NCBI GenBank assembly: GCA_018818235.1
Contig: JAHISE010000123.1
Span: 1 to 52,048 of the forward strand
Source of the DNA: Patescibacteria group bacterium
GTDB lineage: Bacteria > Patescibacteriota > Gracilibacteria > Peribacterales > Peribacteraceae
Direction of reading: 5' to 3'
Length of the DNA: 52,048 nucleotides
Shown: piece after piece, positions 27,703 through 34,891 of the stretch
How positions within the stretch are numbered: the first letter of the stretch is position 1
Layout of the letters: every line of letters begins with the position of its first letter
Made by a program: the position numbers and the translations under genes
Notes under the pieces: generated by a model
What the model was told of the DNA's origin: nothing
What the model saw: the letters and a program-made list of their open reading frames with translations, nothing else
The model's database searches: none

Positions 27703-30681
27703 ATGAAACGTGGTTTTACTCTCATCGAGACGGCGGTCACATTGGCAATAGTAGGAGTATCTGCGGGTTTGGCTGTACCCATGTATCGCAATTATCAAAT
27801 AAGCAGTGACTTGGATTTGGCAACAAATCAGGTTGTGCAGGCTTTGCGTGGCGCGCAAATCAGATCTCAGTCCGGTGAAAGCGATGCGCAATGGGGACTT
27901 TATGTGCCCGAAGGAACAATTTACCAAGGTGAATCTTATGTGCTTCGTGAACCGGGGGTCGATGAGAAGTATTCACTTTCTCCTTCGGTTTCCACTTCCG
28001 GACTTTCTGAAGTCGCTTATTCTCGGGTAGATGGATTGCCGCAGCAAACCGGAGATATAATTATTACGGCAGTTAATGGAAAAAGCCGAATAATTACAAT
28101 TTCAGCGGATGGAATTTTGTCTTCTACTGGAATACAAGAGGCTCCGGTTGAATATGGAGTAGATGATGATGACGAAGGAGACGATGACGACGACGATGTG
28201 GGCGGTGTTGATAGTGATAGTGATGGTATTAATGATATTGACGAAGGAAGTGATGACATTGACGGTGACGGAGTTCCAAATTATCTGGATGATGACAGTG
28301 ACGGAGATGGTATTCCTGATTCAGAGGAAGGAGGAGGCGACAATGACATGGATGGAGTTCCCGATTATCTGGATGACGACAGTGACGGAGATGGGGTTCC
28401 GGATGCAGATGAGGGGATTGTGGATTCTGATGAGGACGGTATCCCTGATTATTTGGATGATGACAGTGATAATGATGGTATCCCCGACGGAGAGGATGAC
28501 GATAGGGATGGCAACGGTATTATTGATATCGATGAAGTTACGGATAATGATGCAGAAGAAGAACCTGGAGAAGAATGCGAAGACAGATTTACTGTTTCGA
28601 ATGATGGGACAATCGAAACTACCGGCACAGTTGATGTTACATTCAACGGTTTGGGATCAGATATTTTGTACGGAAGCAGAGGTAGAGTATCTGTCAATGC
28701 ATGGGCAAGTGTAAACGGAGGTAAAACTTGGATCCCGCTTTTCGAAGGAAGAGATATAAAAGGAAGTGTTCAAGATGTGACCACTATTAGAAACGTTCCA
28801 TCAAATAGCAAAATAATGGTAAGAATAAGCGGACGATATAGCTGGTACTTCAATAAAAAATATGAATCTAATGATAATTCCGGGCATATTTTGGTTTTGC
28901 GAAGGGGAAATAACGCACCTGACTACAAGCCATTAAGAAATCGTGGAGCCCTAAAAAAGTATCTTAAAGATTTATTTGATGTCAGAGGTAAAATTAAAAT
29001 CGGGAAATACGATACTGTTATCTTGGCTGAACTGGAATCCCTTAACAAAAACAAATCAGATTTTCAGGATGCGGTTATTCACGTAAAATTCGATCAAAAT
29101 AATAACAGTTGCGCCAGAGAAGATGAACCAAGATTTAAAGTCGTATTCGATCGTATCGAAAATGTCGATCAGGGAAATGCTGCAAACGAAGTATATGTCG
29201 GCGAATCTGCAATGCACTATTCTGAATCACAATGGATACCGCTAACACTCAGTGGAGTTGCAATTCTCGATAGCGGTCTGGATGAAAATGTTGAAGGTTT
29301 ATCGATAGAAAGACGTGAAGGAAAGGTGCGTGTTCTGTTACATGGTTCACATACCGGTATTTCAAAAGAAATAGTAGATGCTCGTATTGTTTTTGATAAC
29401 GCAGTTGTAACGGGCATGGAAAATGATAGCGGTAACAATCAGTCAGAAACTCCTTTCGATGGTGTTGTTAATGATGGCCCCTTGGGGGACGAGGCCACAG
29501 CTGGCGCGACAGAAGTTCTTTTCCAGACCAGAGTAACCAACTCGGATGATGCCATTATTATCAATTGGGCACAGGAAGCCGAGGAAGATGAAGTAGAAGA
29601 GGAGGAATCTGAAACACAGGGAGAAGATCCGGACATAGATCCTTGCGAGGCAGCTTATACCATAGAGGACGGCAATATTATTCTTGGGGAAAACGCACAT
29701 GTAACTTTCAGTACTCTTGGATCATATGCAAGGCATGGTAAAAATGGACCCGAAATTCAGGTTCGATTAAGTGCGAGTGTTGATGGTGGACAAACTTGGA
29801 GGACTCTTTACAATTATCATGATATTGACGGAGGCGAATCTCAGTCATTCGCAAATGTGCCTACGGGTAATAAAATTATGTTAAAGGTTGAGGGGCGATA
29901 CGGATGGGTTTTCAAGAAAAATGTTCAACTTAAGGATGGATCCGGACGAATGAAAATATTCAGATCAGGGGATGATGTTCCTCAGTTGGTTAGTTTTTTG
30001 AATCCGCAAAGATTGCAAAAATTTATGAGAGACAAGATCAAAAATCATAAGTTCGATATTGGCAGTAGAAGGGTATTGATAGTCACGGAACTTCAGGATT
30101 TGGACAGCCAGTCTGATTACCAGGATTCGGTTGTGGAGGTGATTATGGAGAAAACTTCGTGCGGTAGCGTGGAGGAGGACACGGAAGAAGTGGAGGAAAG
30201 AGAAATGGAAAACAAAGTTACAATATGTCATTACCCTCCGGGGAATCGGGATAATCCTCAGGTTTTGGTGATAGATATTGCGGCCTGGCCAACTCATAAA
30301 TTAAGAGGAGACCGTCTTGGAGCGTGTGAAGAAGACAGGGATGGAGACGGTGTACCAAACGCAATGGATCTTTGTCCGAATACATATGTTCCGGAAGGAG
30401 TTCCAAAGGAAGATATGAAGTTCAATCGTTTTGCGTTAACAAACAATAGTACGGTGTTCAGCAAGGGGCCGCGTAAGAAGATTGGTGAATTTACAATCAA
30501 TGACACCAAGGGTTGTAGCTGCGAACAGTTATTGGATGTCGCGGAAAATATCAAGTCTTATTATTTTGATCAGTATCCTCTGCTTCATCGCAATTTAAGA
30601 GCCTTATTCCCTGCCTATACGCAAGGTGCGAGAAGGAATGGCTGTTATTATAGGTTGTTGAATGTGGTAAAGAGGGGATGA
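27703..30681 (+). CDS. giant pseudopilin with Ca-binding repeats and duplicated unknown domain
   Basis: 992 aa. The N-terminus is a canonical type III signal: MKRG cleaved before FTLIETAVTLAIVGVSAGL, with Glu5, then a GspH-like pilin domain to about residue 145. Residues 152-290 are Asp-rich thrombospondin-3-like repeats (DSDGDGVPDYLDD type), typical calcium sites. Residues about 291-466 and 646-816 are two copies of one domain (ASVNGGKTWIPLF and ASVDGGQTWRTLY; GRYSWYF and GRYGWVF) that I do not recognise; between them (about 476-590) is a possible cohesin-like beta domain. A C-terminal region has TICHYPPGN and a last DRDGDGVPNAMDLCP motif. Normal pseudopilins have 150-250 aa. Probably a minor pilin displaying an adhesive stalk at the pilus tip. 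It lies 29 nt after pilC. Confidence 0.88.
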   Translation: MKRGFTLIETAVTLAIVGVSAGLAVPMYRNYQISSDLDLATNQVVQALRGAQIRSQSGESDAQWGLYVPEGTIYQGESYVLREPGVDEKYSLSPSVSTSGLSEVAYSRVDGLPQQTGDIIITAVNGKSRIITISADGILSSTGIQEAPVEYGVDDDDEGDDDDDDVGGVDSDSDGINDIDEGSDDIDGDGVPNYLDDDSDGDGIPDSEEGGGDNDMDGVPDYLDDDSDGDGVPDADEGIVDSDEDGIPDYLDDDSDNDGIPDGEDDDRDGNGIIDIDEVTDNDAEEEPGEECEDRFTVSNDGTIETTGTVDVTFNGLGSDILYGSRGRVSVNAWASVNGGKTWIPLFEGRDIKGSVQDVTTIRNVPSNSKIMVRISGRYSWYFNKKYESNDNSGHILVLRRGNNAPDYKPLRNRGALKKYLKDLFDVRGKIKIGKYDTVILAELESLNKNKSDFQDAVIHVKFDQNNNSCAREDEPRFKVVFDRIENVDQGNAANEVYVGESAMHYSESQWIPLTLSGVAILDSGLDENVEGLSIERREGKVRVLLHGSHTGISKEIVDARIVFDNAVVTGMENDSGNNQSETPFDGVVNDGPLGDEATAGATEVLFQTRVTNSDDAIIINWAQEAEEDEVEEEESETQGEDPDIDPCEAAYTIEDGNIILGENAHVTFSTLGSYARHGKNGPEIQVRLSASVDGGQTWRTLYNYHDIDGGESQSFANVPTGNKIMLKVEGRYGWVFKKNVQLKDGSGRMKIFRSGDDVPQLVSFLNPQRLQKFMRDKIKNHKFDIGSRRVLIVTELQDLDSQSDYQDSVVEVIMEKTSCGSVEEDTEEVEEREMENKVTICHYPPGNRDNPQVLVIDIAAWPTHKLRGDRLGACEEDRDGDGVPNAMDLCPNTYVPEGVPKEDMKFNRFALTNNSTVFSKGPRKKIGEFTINDTKGCSCEQLLDVAENIKSYYFDQYPLLHRNLRALFPAYTQGARRNGCYYRLLNVVKRG

Positions 30682-30847
30682 TTTAGTTTGCTAGTTGACT
30701 AGTTTCTGGTTTTTAGTTCGCAAGCCACGTCACTCGCCACTGTCATTCACGAATGACGTGGTTCGCGATTGATCGTGGCAGGCGAAAACTTGGATGTTCA
30801 TTATCAAAATAACTAGTCAACTAGAAACTAGTAAACTTGATAACTAA
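30682..30847. repeat. nested inverted-repeat element with CCACGTCACTCGCC core
   Basis: Outer arms (CTAGTTGACTAGTTTCT near 30691 and AACTAGTCAACTAGAAAC near 30811) enclose a structured core at 30724-30784 starting GCCACGTCACTCGCC and ending GTGGCAGGCGA. The core recurs with a few changes at 33623-33684 and in degraded form at 49268-49312. It fills the gap between two pseudopilin genes. Confidence 0.8.
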
Positions 30848-30874
30848 CCCGATGTTGCTACGCTTACCTGTGCA

Positions 30875-32329
30875 TTGTCTAAATATTATCATCATCATCG
30901 CCCCGCCTTCTTCCTTCTCGATGTCCTACTCGGCATCTCCGTCTTTGCAATATTTATCGGAATCGCAGGTTACGCACTCATCTCCACACAAAATATTTCC
31001 ATAGTGAGTGGCGACAGAATCAGGGGAGCTTCTTTATCCCAACAGGCGATCGAAGCGGTGCGCAGTCTTCGTGATGATGATTTTGATAATCTTTCCGAAG
31101 GAACTTTTGGTTTGGCCATTAATTCTGTTAGTGGAGAATGGGAATTGAGTGGAGCAGGAACAGTCAGTGAGGATGGATTTACAACACAAGTTCAAATTTC
31201 ATTGCCCGATGAAGATCATGCATTAGTTTCTGCAGAAACAACTTGGTCATTCGGTTCCAATCGATCAGGAACATCATCAATAACAACGCAACTGAGCAAT
31301 TGGCAGCAGGTTAAAATAATCGGGAACTGGGAAGTGCTTTCAGAATTAAGTAGCATCGCCGAAGACCCCGCTCCGCGATTCAATGATATCGCGATTACAG
31401 GAAATTATGTATTTGTTACGAGTGAAGTTGCAACCGGAGGAGCCGGGCTTTATGTGTTTGATACGACTAATCTTTCGTTTCCTTCCCGTATTGCAGACGG
31501 ATTTAATCTGGGTGCAGACGGATATCAATTAATTGTTTGCGGAGATACACTTTATGTTCTCAGCACTTCTTCTTCTGCGGAGGTGAGAGCTTATAGCATC
31601 ACATCTCCCGAAGCATTTGCCGATGACAAATTGATAGGTTCATACAATATTCCCGGCTCAGGCAGAGCCAGATCCTTGGCAATCTTTGGATCAACTTTAT
31701 TTGTTGGCACTATTACTGATGCCGTTGAAGACGAAATATATGCGCTTGATATCACAGATCCAACGGATATTCAGCTTCTGGATTCATTGGATGACGACGG
31801 AAGTTATCTGGATATGTATTTGCATAATGGATATGCATATGTGAGCAGTACGGAAGACGTTGCTGAGTTAACAGTTGTTGATATTTTTGATCCTGCGGAC
31901 ATCAAGTTTGCTCCCGGGGTTGGTTACAATCTGACAGATGTACCTGACGGACTTGCGGTAATTGCATTTGGGAATTCTGTTTTATTGGGACGTGCCTATG
32001 GAGATGTGATTCAGGAGCTTGTGCTTTTTGATGTCGAAGAAAATCCCGTGCCCACTCCCCCGCCGGGACCTTGGTATCACGGAATCGGAGCGGACTTAAG
32101 TGCTTTGGATATTGAACCGGCTGGAGAATATACTTTTGCTGCAACAGCGCACGATTCAGCGGAACTGCAGGTGATAGATTTGGAAAAATTCCGGTTGGGT
32201 CAGCTTCCGCGTGTTGCAAGTATCGACACAGACACGGGGGTTGGCAGAGGTATTAAATATGATATTCAAAGAGATCGGCTATTCTTTACAACAGATTCTG
32301 CGATTCACATTTTTGCTCCCGGCATATGA
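30875..32329 (+). CDS. pseudopilin fused to a beta-propeller-like domain
   Basis: 484 aa. The N-terminus has a prepilin-type helix (RPAFFLLDVLLGISVFAIFIG), with Asp at the usual Glu5 position, and a pilin-like segment (QQAIEAVRSLRDDDFDNLSEG) like PilV/GspI minor pseudopilins, to about residue 145. Residues about 160-480 hold repeated units such as DIAITGNYVFVTSE, LYVFDTTNLSFP, LYVLSTSSS, EIYALDITDPTD and LQVIDLEKF, the pattern of LVIVD-type propeller repeats. The only usable start is TTG at 30875: an in-frame stop lies at 30845 with no ATG after it. It overlaps the next gene by 4 nt (ATGA). Likely a tip-located minor pilin. Confidence 0.85.
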   Translation: MSKYYHHHRPAFFLLDVLLGISVFAIFIGIAGYALISTQNISIVSGDRIRGASLSQQAIEAVRSLRDDDFDNLSEGTFGLAINSVSGEWELSGAGTVSEDGFTTQVQISLPDEDHALVSAETTWSFGSNRSGTSSITTQLSNWQQVKIIGNWEVLSELSSIAEDPAPRFNDIAITGNYVFVTSEVATGGAGLYVFDTTNLSFPSRIADGFNLGADGYQLIVCGDTLYVLSTSSSAEVRAYSITSPEAFADDKLIGSYNIPGSGRARSLAIFGSTLFVGTITDAVEDEIYALDITDPTDIQLLDSLDDDGSYLDMYLHNGYAYVSSTEDVAELTVVDIFDPADIKFAPGVGYNLTDVPDGLAVIAFGNSVLLGRAYGDVIQELVLFDVEENPVPTPPPGPWYHGIGADLSALDIEPAGEYTFAATAHDSAELQVIDLEKFRLGQLPRVASIDTDTGVGRGIKYDIQRDRLFFTTDSAIHIFAPGI

Positions 32330-32745
32330 TCTATCACTCTTTCAAAAACGGCTACACCTTTCTGTTAAGCACTTTGTTTGTCGGGGCAATTGCAATTGCT
32401 GTCACGGGCACGATGCTGATGATGAGTTGGCTAACGCTGCGAAATGGACAGATTCTGGAGCAATCCGGCAGAGCTTACGAAATGGCAGCCACATGCGCAG
32501 AACACGGTCTTCTGGAATTATTTGAAGACAATGTTTACATAGGTAATGAAGATTTAGCCATTGGTGATGGAACCTGTTCTATTCTGACGGTTGGTGGATC
32601 GGGAAACGAAAGCAGAACATTGTGTACGGAAGGAGTGAGTGGTGGAACAACCAGAAGGCTGGAAATTATAATTGAAAAAATTCTTCCAACTATTGAAATA
32701 TTTGCATGGCAGGAGGTCGAAATGTTCTCTTCGTGTGAGTATTGA
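32326..32745 (+). CDS. PilX-like minor pseudopilin
   Basis: 139 aa, starting in an ATGA overlap with the previous pseudopilin gene, so the two are translationally coupled. The N-terminal hydrophobic segment (GYTFLLSTLFVGAIAIAVTGTMLMMS) follows a short basic leader but lacks the Glu5 residue of classical prepilins. The next segment, GQILEQSGRAYEMAATCAEHGL, has the AxxCAEHGL motif common in CPR PilX-type proteins. The rest is a short beta-rich head with two Cys. Assigned as a minor pseudopilin from its helix and operon position; exact subfamily uncertain. Confidence 0.75.
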   Translation: MIYHSFKNGYTFLLSTLFVGAIAIAVTGTMLMMSWLTLRNGQILEQSGRAYEMAATCAEHGLLELFEDNVYIGNEDLAIGDGTCSILTVGGSGNESRTLCTEGVSGGTTRRLEIIIEKILPTIEIFAWQEVEMFSSCEY

Positions 32746-32762
32746 TGAAGTTTTTACACTAC

Positions 32763-32880
32763 TTAAGTGTAAGTTAACTAGTTTACTGGTTTACTAGTTT
32801 CTAGTTATGTAAACAATTGATAAGTCGAATCTGAAATTTGCTAAACTAGTTAACTAAAAACTAGTAAACTAGCAACTGAA
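32763..32880. repeat. CTAGT-rich inverted repeat between pseudopilin genes
   Basis: GTTAACTAGTTTACTGG near 32773 is mirrored by TAAACTAGTTAACT near 32843, with more ACTAGTTTCTAGTT/AAAAACTAGTAAACTAG pairing. It resembles the outer arms of 30682-30847 without the CCACGTCA core. Confidence 0.7.
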
Positions 32881-32891
32881 CAGCATCCAAT

Positions 32892-33518
32892 ATGATTACA
32901 TCTAACAAACAAGGCACGTCCCTCGTAGAACTATTAATGTTCCTCGGCTTCTTCGCTCTTTGCAGTGGCGTACTGATCGGAGTGCTTGCAATGTCAAATG
33001 AACAGCGTGTTCGGCAACAAACTATTACAGATGTGGAACAAGAAGGAATGCAATTTCTTCAGATGTTAACCAGAAGAATGCGCAGTGCCGAAAGAATTAT
33101 TTTACCTGTAGCAGGTTCAACCGGCTCTGTGCTTGTTTTACAGATGTCTGATCAATCGCAAGATCCAACAATTATTGCATTGCAAACGGGATCTGTAAAA
33201 GTTGCTGAATCAAGTACGGTGCGCGTACTAAGTTCGAGCGGCATAGTTATTTCCAATATTGTTTTCAGAAACACCTCCGTATCCGCCAATCGTCAAAGTG
33301 GTCAGATTAATTTTGTTGTTACCCGCAGCGTTCCTATCCCAACCGGTGGAACATACACCCGTCCTTTTGGAACATCTGTAGTTCTGTTTTCCGATGATGA
33401 TCCTGGTGGAAATTCTTGCGGATGCGCTGTTCCTGTTTGTTCAAATGGATGGTTGAGTTGGGGGTATTGTGAGGGGGAGGTGTGTGAGGATGTGGGGGAG
33501 GTGGTGCCGTGTGATTGA
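32892..33518 (+). CDS. PilW-like pseudopilin
   Basis: 208 aa. A prepilin N-terminus (short basic leader ending KQG, then TSLVELLMFLGFFALCSGVLIG, with Glu5) is followed by VEQEGMQFLQMLTRRMRSAERI, the conserved segment of PilW/GspJ-type minor pseudopilins, and a beta-rich head. The C-terminal 35 residues are Cys-rich (SCGCAVPVCSNGWLSWGYC), an unusual addition that may be disulfide-bonded. Part of the pilus cluster but separated from its neighbours by hairpin repeats on both sides, so it may be transcribed separately. Confidence 0.82.
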   Translation: MITSNKQGTSLVELLMFLGFFALCSGVLIGVLAMSNEQRVRQQTITDVEQEGMQFLQMLTRRMRSAERIILPVAGSTGSVLVLQMSDQSQDPTIIALQTGSVKVAESSTVRVLSSSGIVISNIVFRNTSVSANRQSGQINFVVTRSVPIPTGGTYTRPFGTSVVLFSDDDPGGNSCGCAVPVCSNGWLSWGYCEGEVCEDVGEVVPCD

Positions 33519-33526
33519 TAGTTCTT

Positions 33527-33705
33527 ATGTGTCACTAGTCACTGGTCGCTTGTCACTGGTCTTTTGTGTATTGATTGACTAGTGACCCTTCTTCGTTCGC
33601 TGCGGCGAACTCCGGACGGGTAGGCCACGTCACTCGCCACTGTTATTCGTGAATGACGTGGCTCGTGAGTGACCGTGGCAGGCGAGTGACTAGAGACCAG
33701 GGACC
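33527..33705. repeat. nested inverted-repeat element, second CCACGTCACTCGCC core
   Basis: Outer arms (CACTAGTCACTGGTC near 33532 and GAGTGACTAGAGACCAGG near 33680) enclose a core at 33623-33684 that closely matches the one at 30724-30784. Arms differ between copies while the core is kept. Confidence 0.8.
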
Positions 33706-33782
33706 TTTCAGTGATCAATTTATACATTTACATACTATTCACCACCCCCGTCAATCCAAACATAATTATTGAACAAAAAATT

Positions 33783-33791
33783 TGTTATACT
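33783..33791 (+). promoter_or_regulatory. extended -10 promoter of the major pilin
   Basis: TGTTATACT, an extended -10 (TG, one base, TATACT at 33786-33791). No good -35 at 17 nt, as is common for extended -10 promoters. The leader to the ATG at 33844 would be about 45 nt. Confidence 0.6.
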
Positions 33792-33843
33792 TCTCAAAAG
33801 TCGTATTGCAACGACTCTTTACAATTCTTCCCCCCCTATCTTT

Positions 33844-34302
33844 ATGAAAATCCGTTTCCACAAAGGATTTACGCTCATCGAGCTCCTGCTGGTGATCGGT
33901 ATTATTGCTATTTTGGCATCCATTGTCATTGTGGCTATTAATCCGACCAAACAGCTAGGTGATGCACGTAATGCTCAGCGCCGCAGCGATGTGAACACAA
34001 TTCTAAATGCGGTTTATCAGTATGCCATTGATAACAATGGTACTTTGCCAGGTGCAATTCCAACCGGAACTGCAAAACAGATTTGTGAAGCTGCTACAAC
34101 AGGCACAGCTTGCACAGACGCTCCGGTAAGCGGTGTTGATCTTGCCAGTCTTGTTGGAACCTACATTGTAGGTATTCCCGAGGATCCTCAGGATACAACA
34201 GATGATACTGTCGGATACACTATTATTCAGGACGCCAATGGTCGTGTAACTGTTGCAGCACCGGGTGCTGAGCAGAGTGCGACGATCTCGGTGACTAGAT
34301 AA
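33844..34302 (+). CDS. pilA: type IV major pilin PilA-like
   Basis: 152 aa. A short basic leader (MKIRFHKG) is followed by the canonical mature start FTLIELLLVIGIIAILASIVIVAINP with Glu5, then KQLGDARNAQRRSDVNTILNAVYQY, the usual helix continuation of CPR and Gram-positive pilins, and a compact head with two Cys (ICEAATTGTAC) that could form the D-region disulfide. A TTG 25 codons upstream would spoil the leader length, so the ATG is preferred. It is followed by a strong intrinsic terminator and has its own promoter, as expected for an abundant structural subunit. Confidence 0.92.
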   Translation: MKIRFHKGFTLIELLLVIGIIAILASIVIVAINPTKQLGDARNAQRRSDVNTILNAVYQYAIDNNGTLPGAIPTGTAKQICEAATTGTACTDAPVSGVDLASLVGTYIVGIPEDPQDTTDDTVGYTIIQDANGRVTVAAPGAEQSATISVTR

Positions 34303-34317
34303 TTAGTTTGAATTAGA

Positions 34318-34356
34318 AAGAAGCCCTTTTTTGCTTAGGCGGGAGGGGCTTCTTTT
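34318..34356 (+). terminator. intrinsic terminator of the major pilin gene
   Basis: AAGAAGCCC (34318-34326) pairs with GGGCTTCTT (34346-34354), followed by more T. Placed 16 nt after the pilin stop. Confidence 0.85.
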
Positions 34357-34365
34357 GGTTATCGA

Positions 34366-34760
34366 TTTGATCTCCGTGCATTGGCGCGCCGGCCCTTCTC
34401 CAACCGACCTCACCCCCGGCCCCTCTCCTCTGAGGAGGAGAGGGGAGCTCTACAAAAGGAGAGAACGAACTTTGATTATTCTATTTTTTGAGAGAGCAAA
34501 CTATGAATTCTCCAATAGCAGAGCTCCTAAACCGACCTCACCCCTAGCCCCTCTCCTCTGAGGAGGAGAGGGGAACTCTGCTAAAGGAGAGAACAAACTT
34601 TGAATTCATCAATAGCAGAGCTCCCCTCTCCCATCGGGAGAGGGGCCGGGGGAGAGGGGCGCAAGGGGGTGGGCCGGGGGAGAGGGAGACTCGGGAGTGG
34701 GCCGGGGGTGAGGTCGATTGCTGGGCATCTTCGAGGGGCTAGGGGGAGAGGGAAGACAAG
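34366..34760. repeat. C/G-rich palindromic repeat cluster, second copy of the CCCCTCTCC family
   Basis: At least three head-to-head units: CCCCTCTCCTCTGAGGAGGA at about 34429 and 34549, then a CTCCCATCGGGAGAGGGG hairpin near 34626, with AATAGCAGAGCTC spacers shared with 22934-23215. Noncoding; it fills most of the 590-bp gap between pilin terminator and kinase. Nothing else is seen in the gap except a kinase promoter. Confidence 0.8.
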
Positions 34761-34866
34761 TGGAGCAGTGCCAGAGGCAAAGGGAGATTAAGGCAGTTAA
34801 GAAGAGTTTAGGTCAAAGAAAGCTAAAAACGGCAAGGATTAGCCAATAGACTAAAATCTAGAATCA

Positions 34867-34875
34867 TGCTATAAT
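34867..34875 (+). promoter_or_regulatory. extended -10 promoter of the histidine kinase
   Basis: TGCTATAAT (extended -10; TATAAT at 34870-34875). Predicted start near 34882 leaves about a 10-nt leader and no Shine-Dalgarno. Confidence 0.65.
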
Positions 34876-34891
34876 ATCTTATATACAAACA

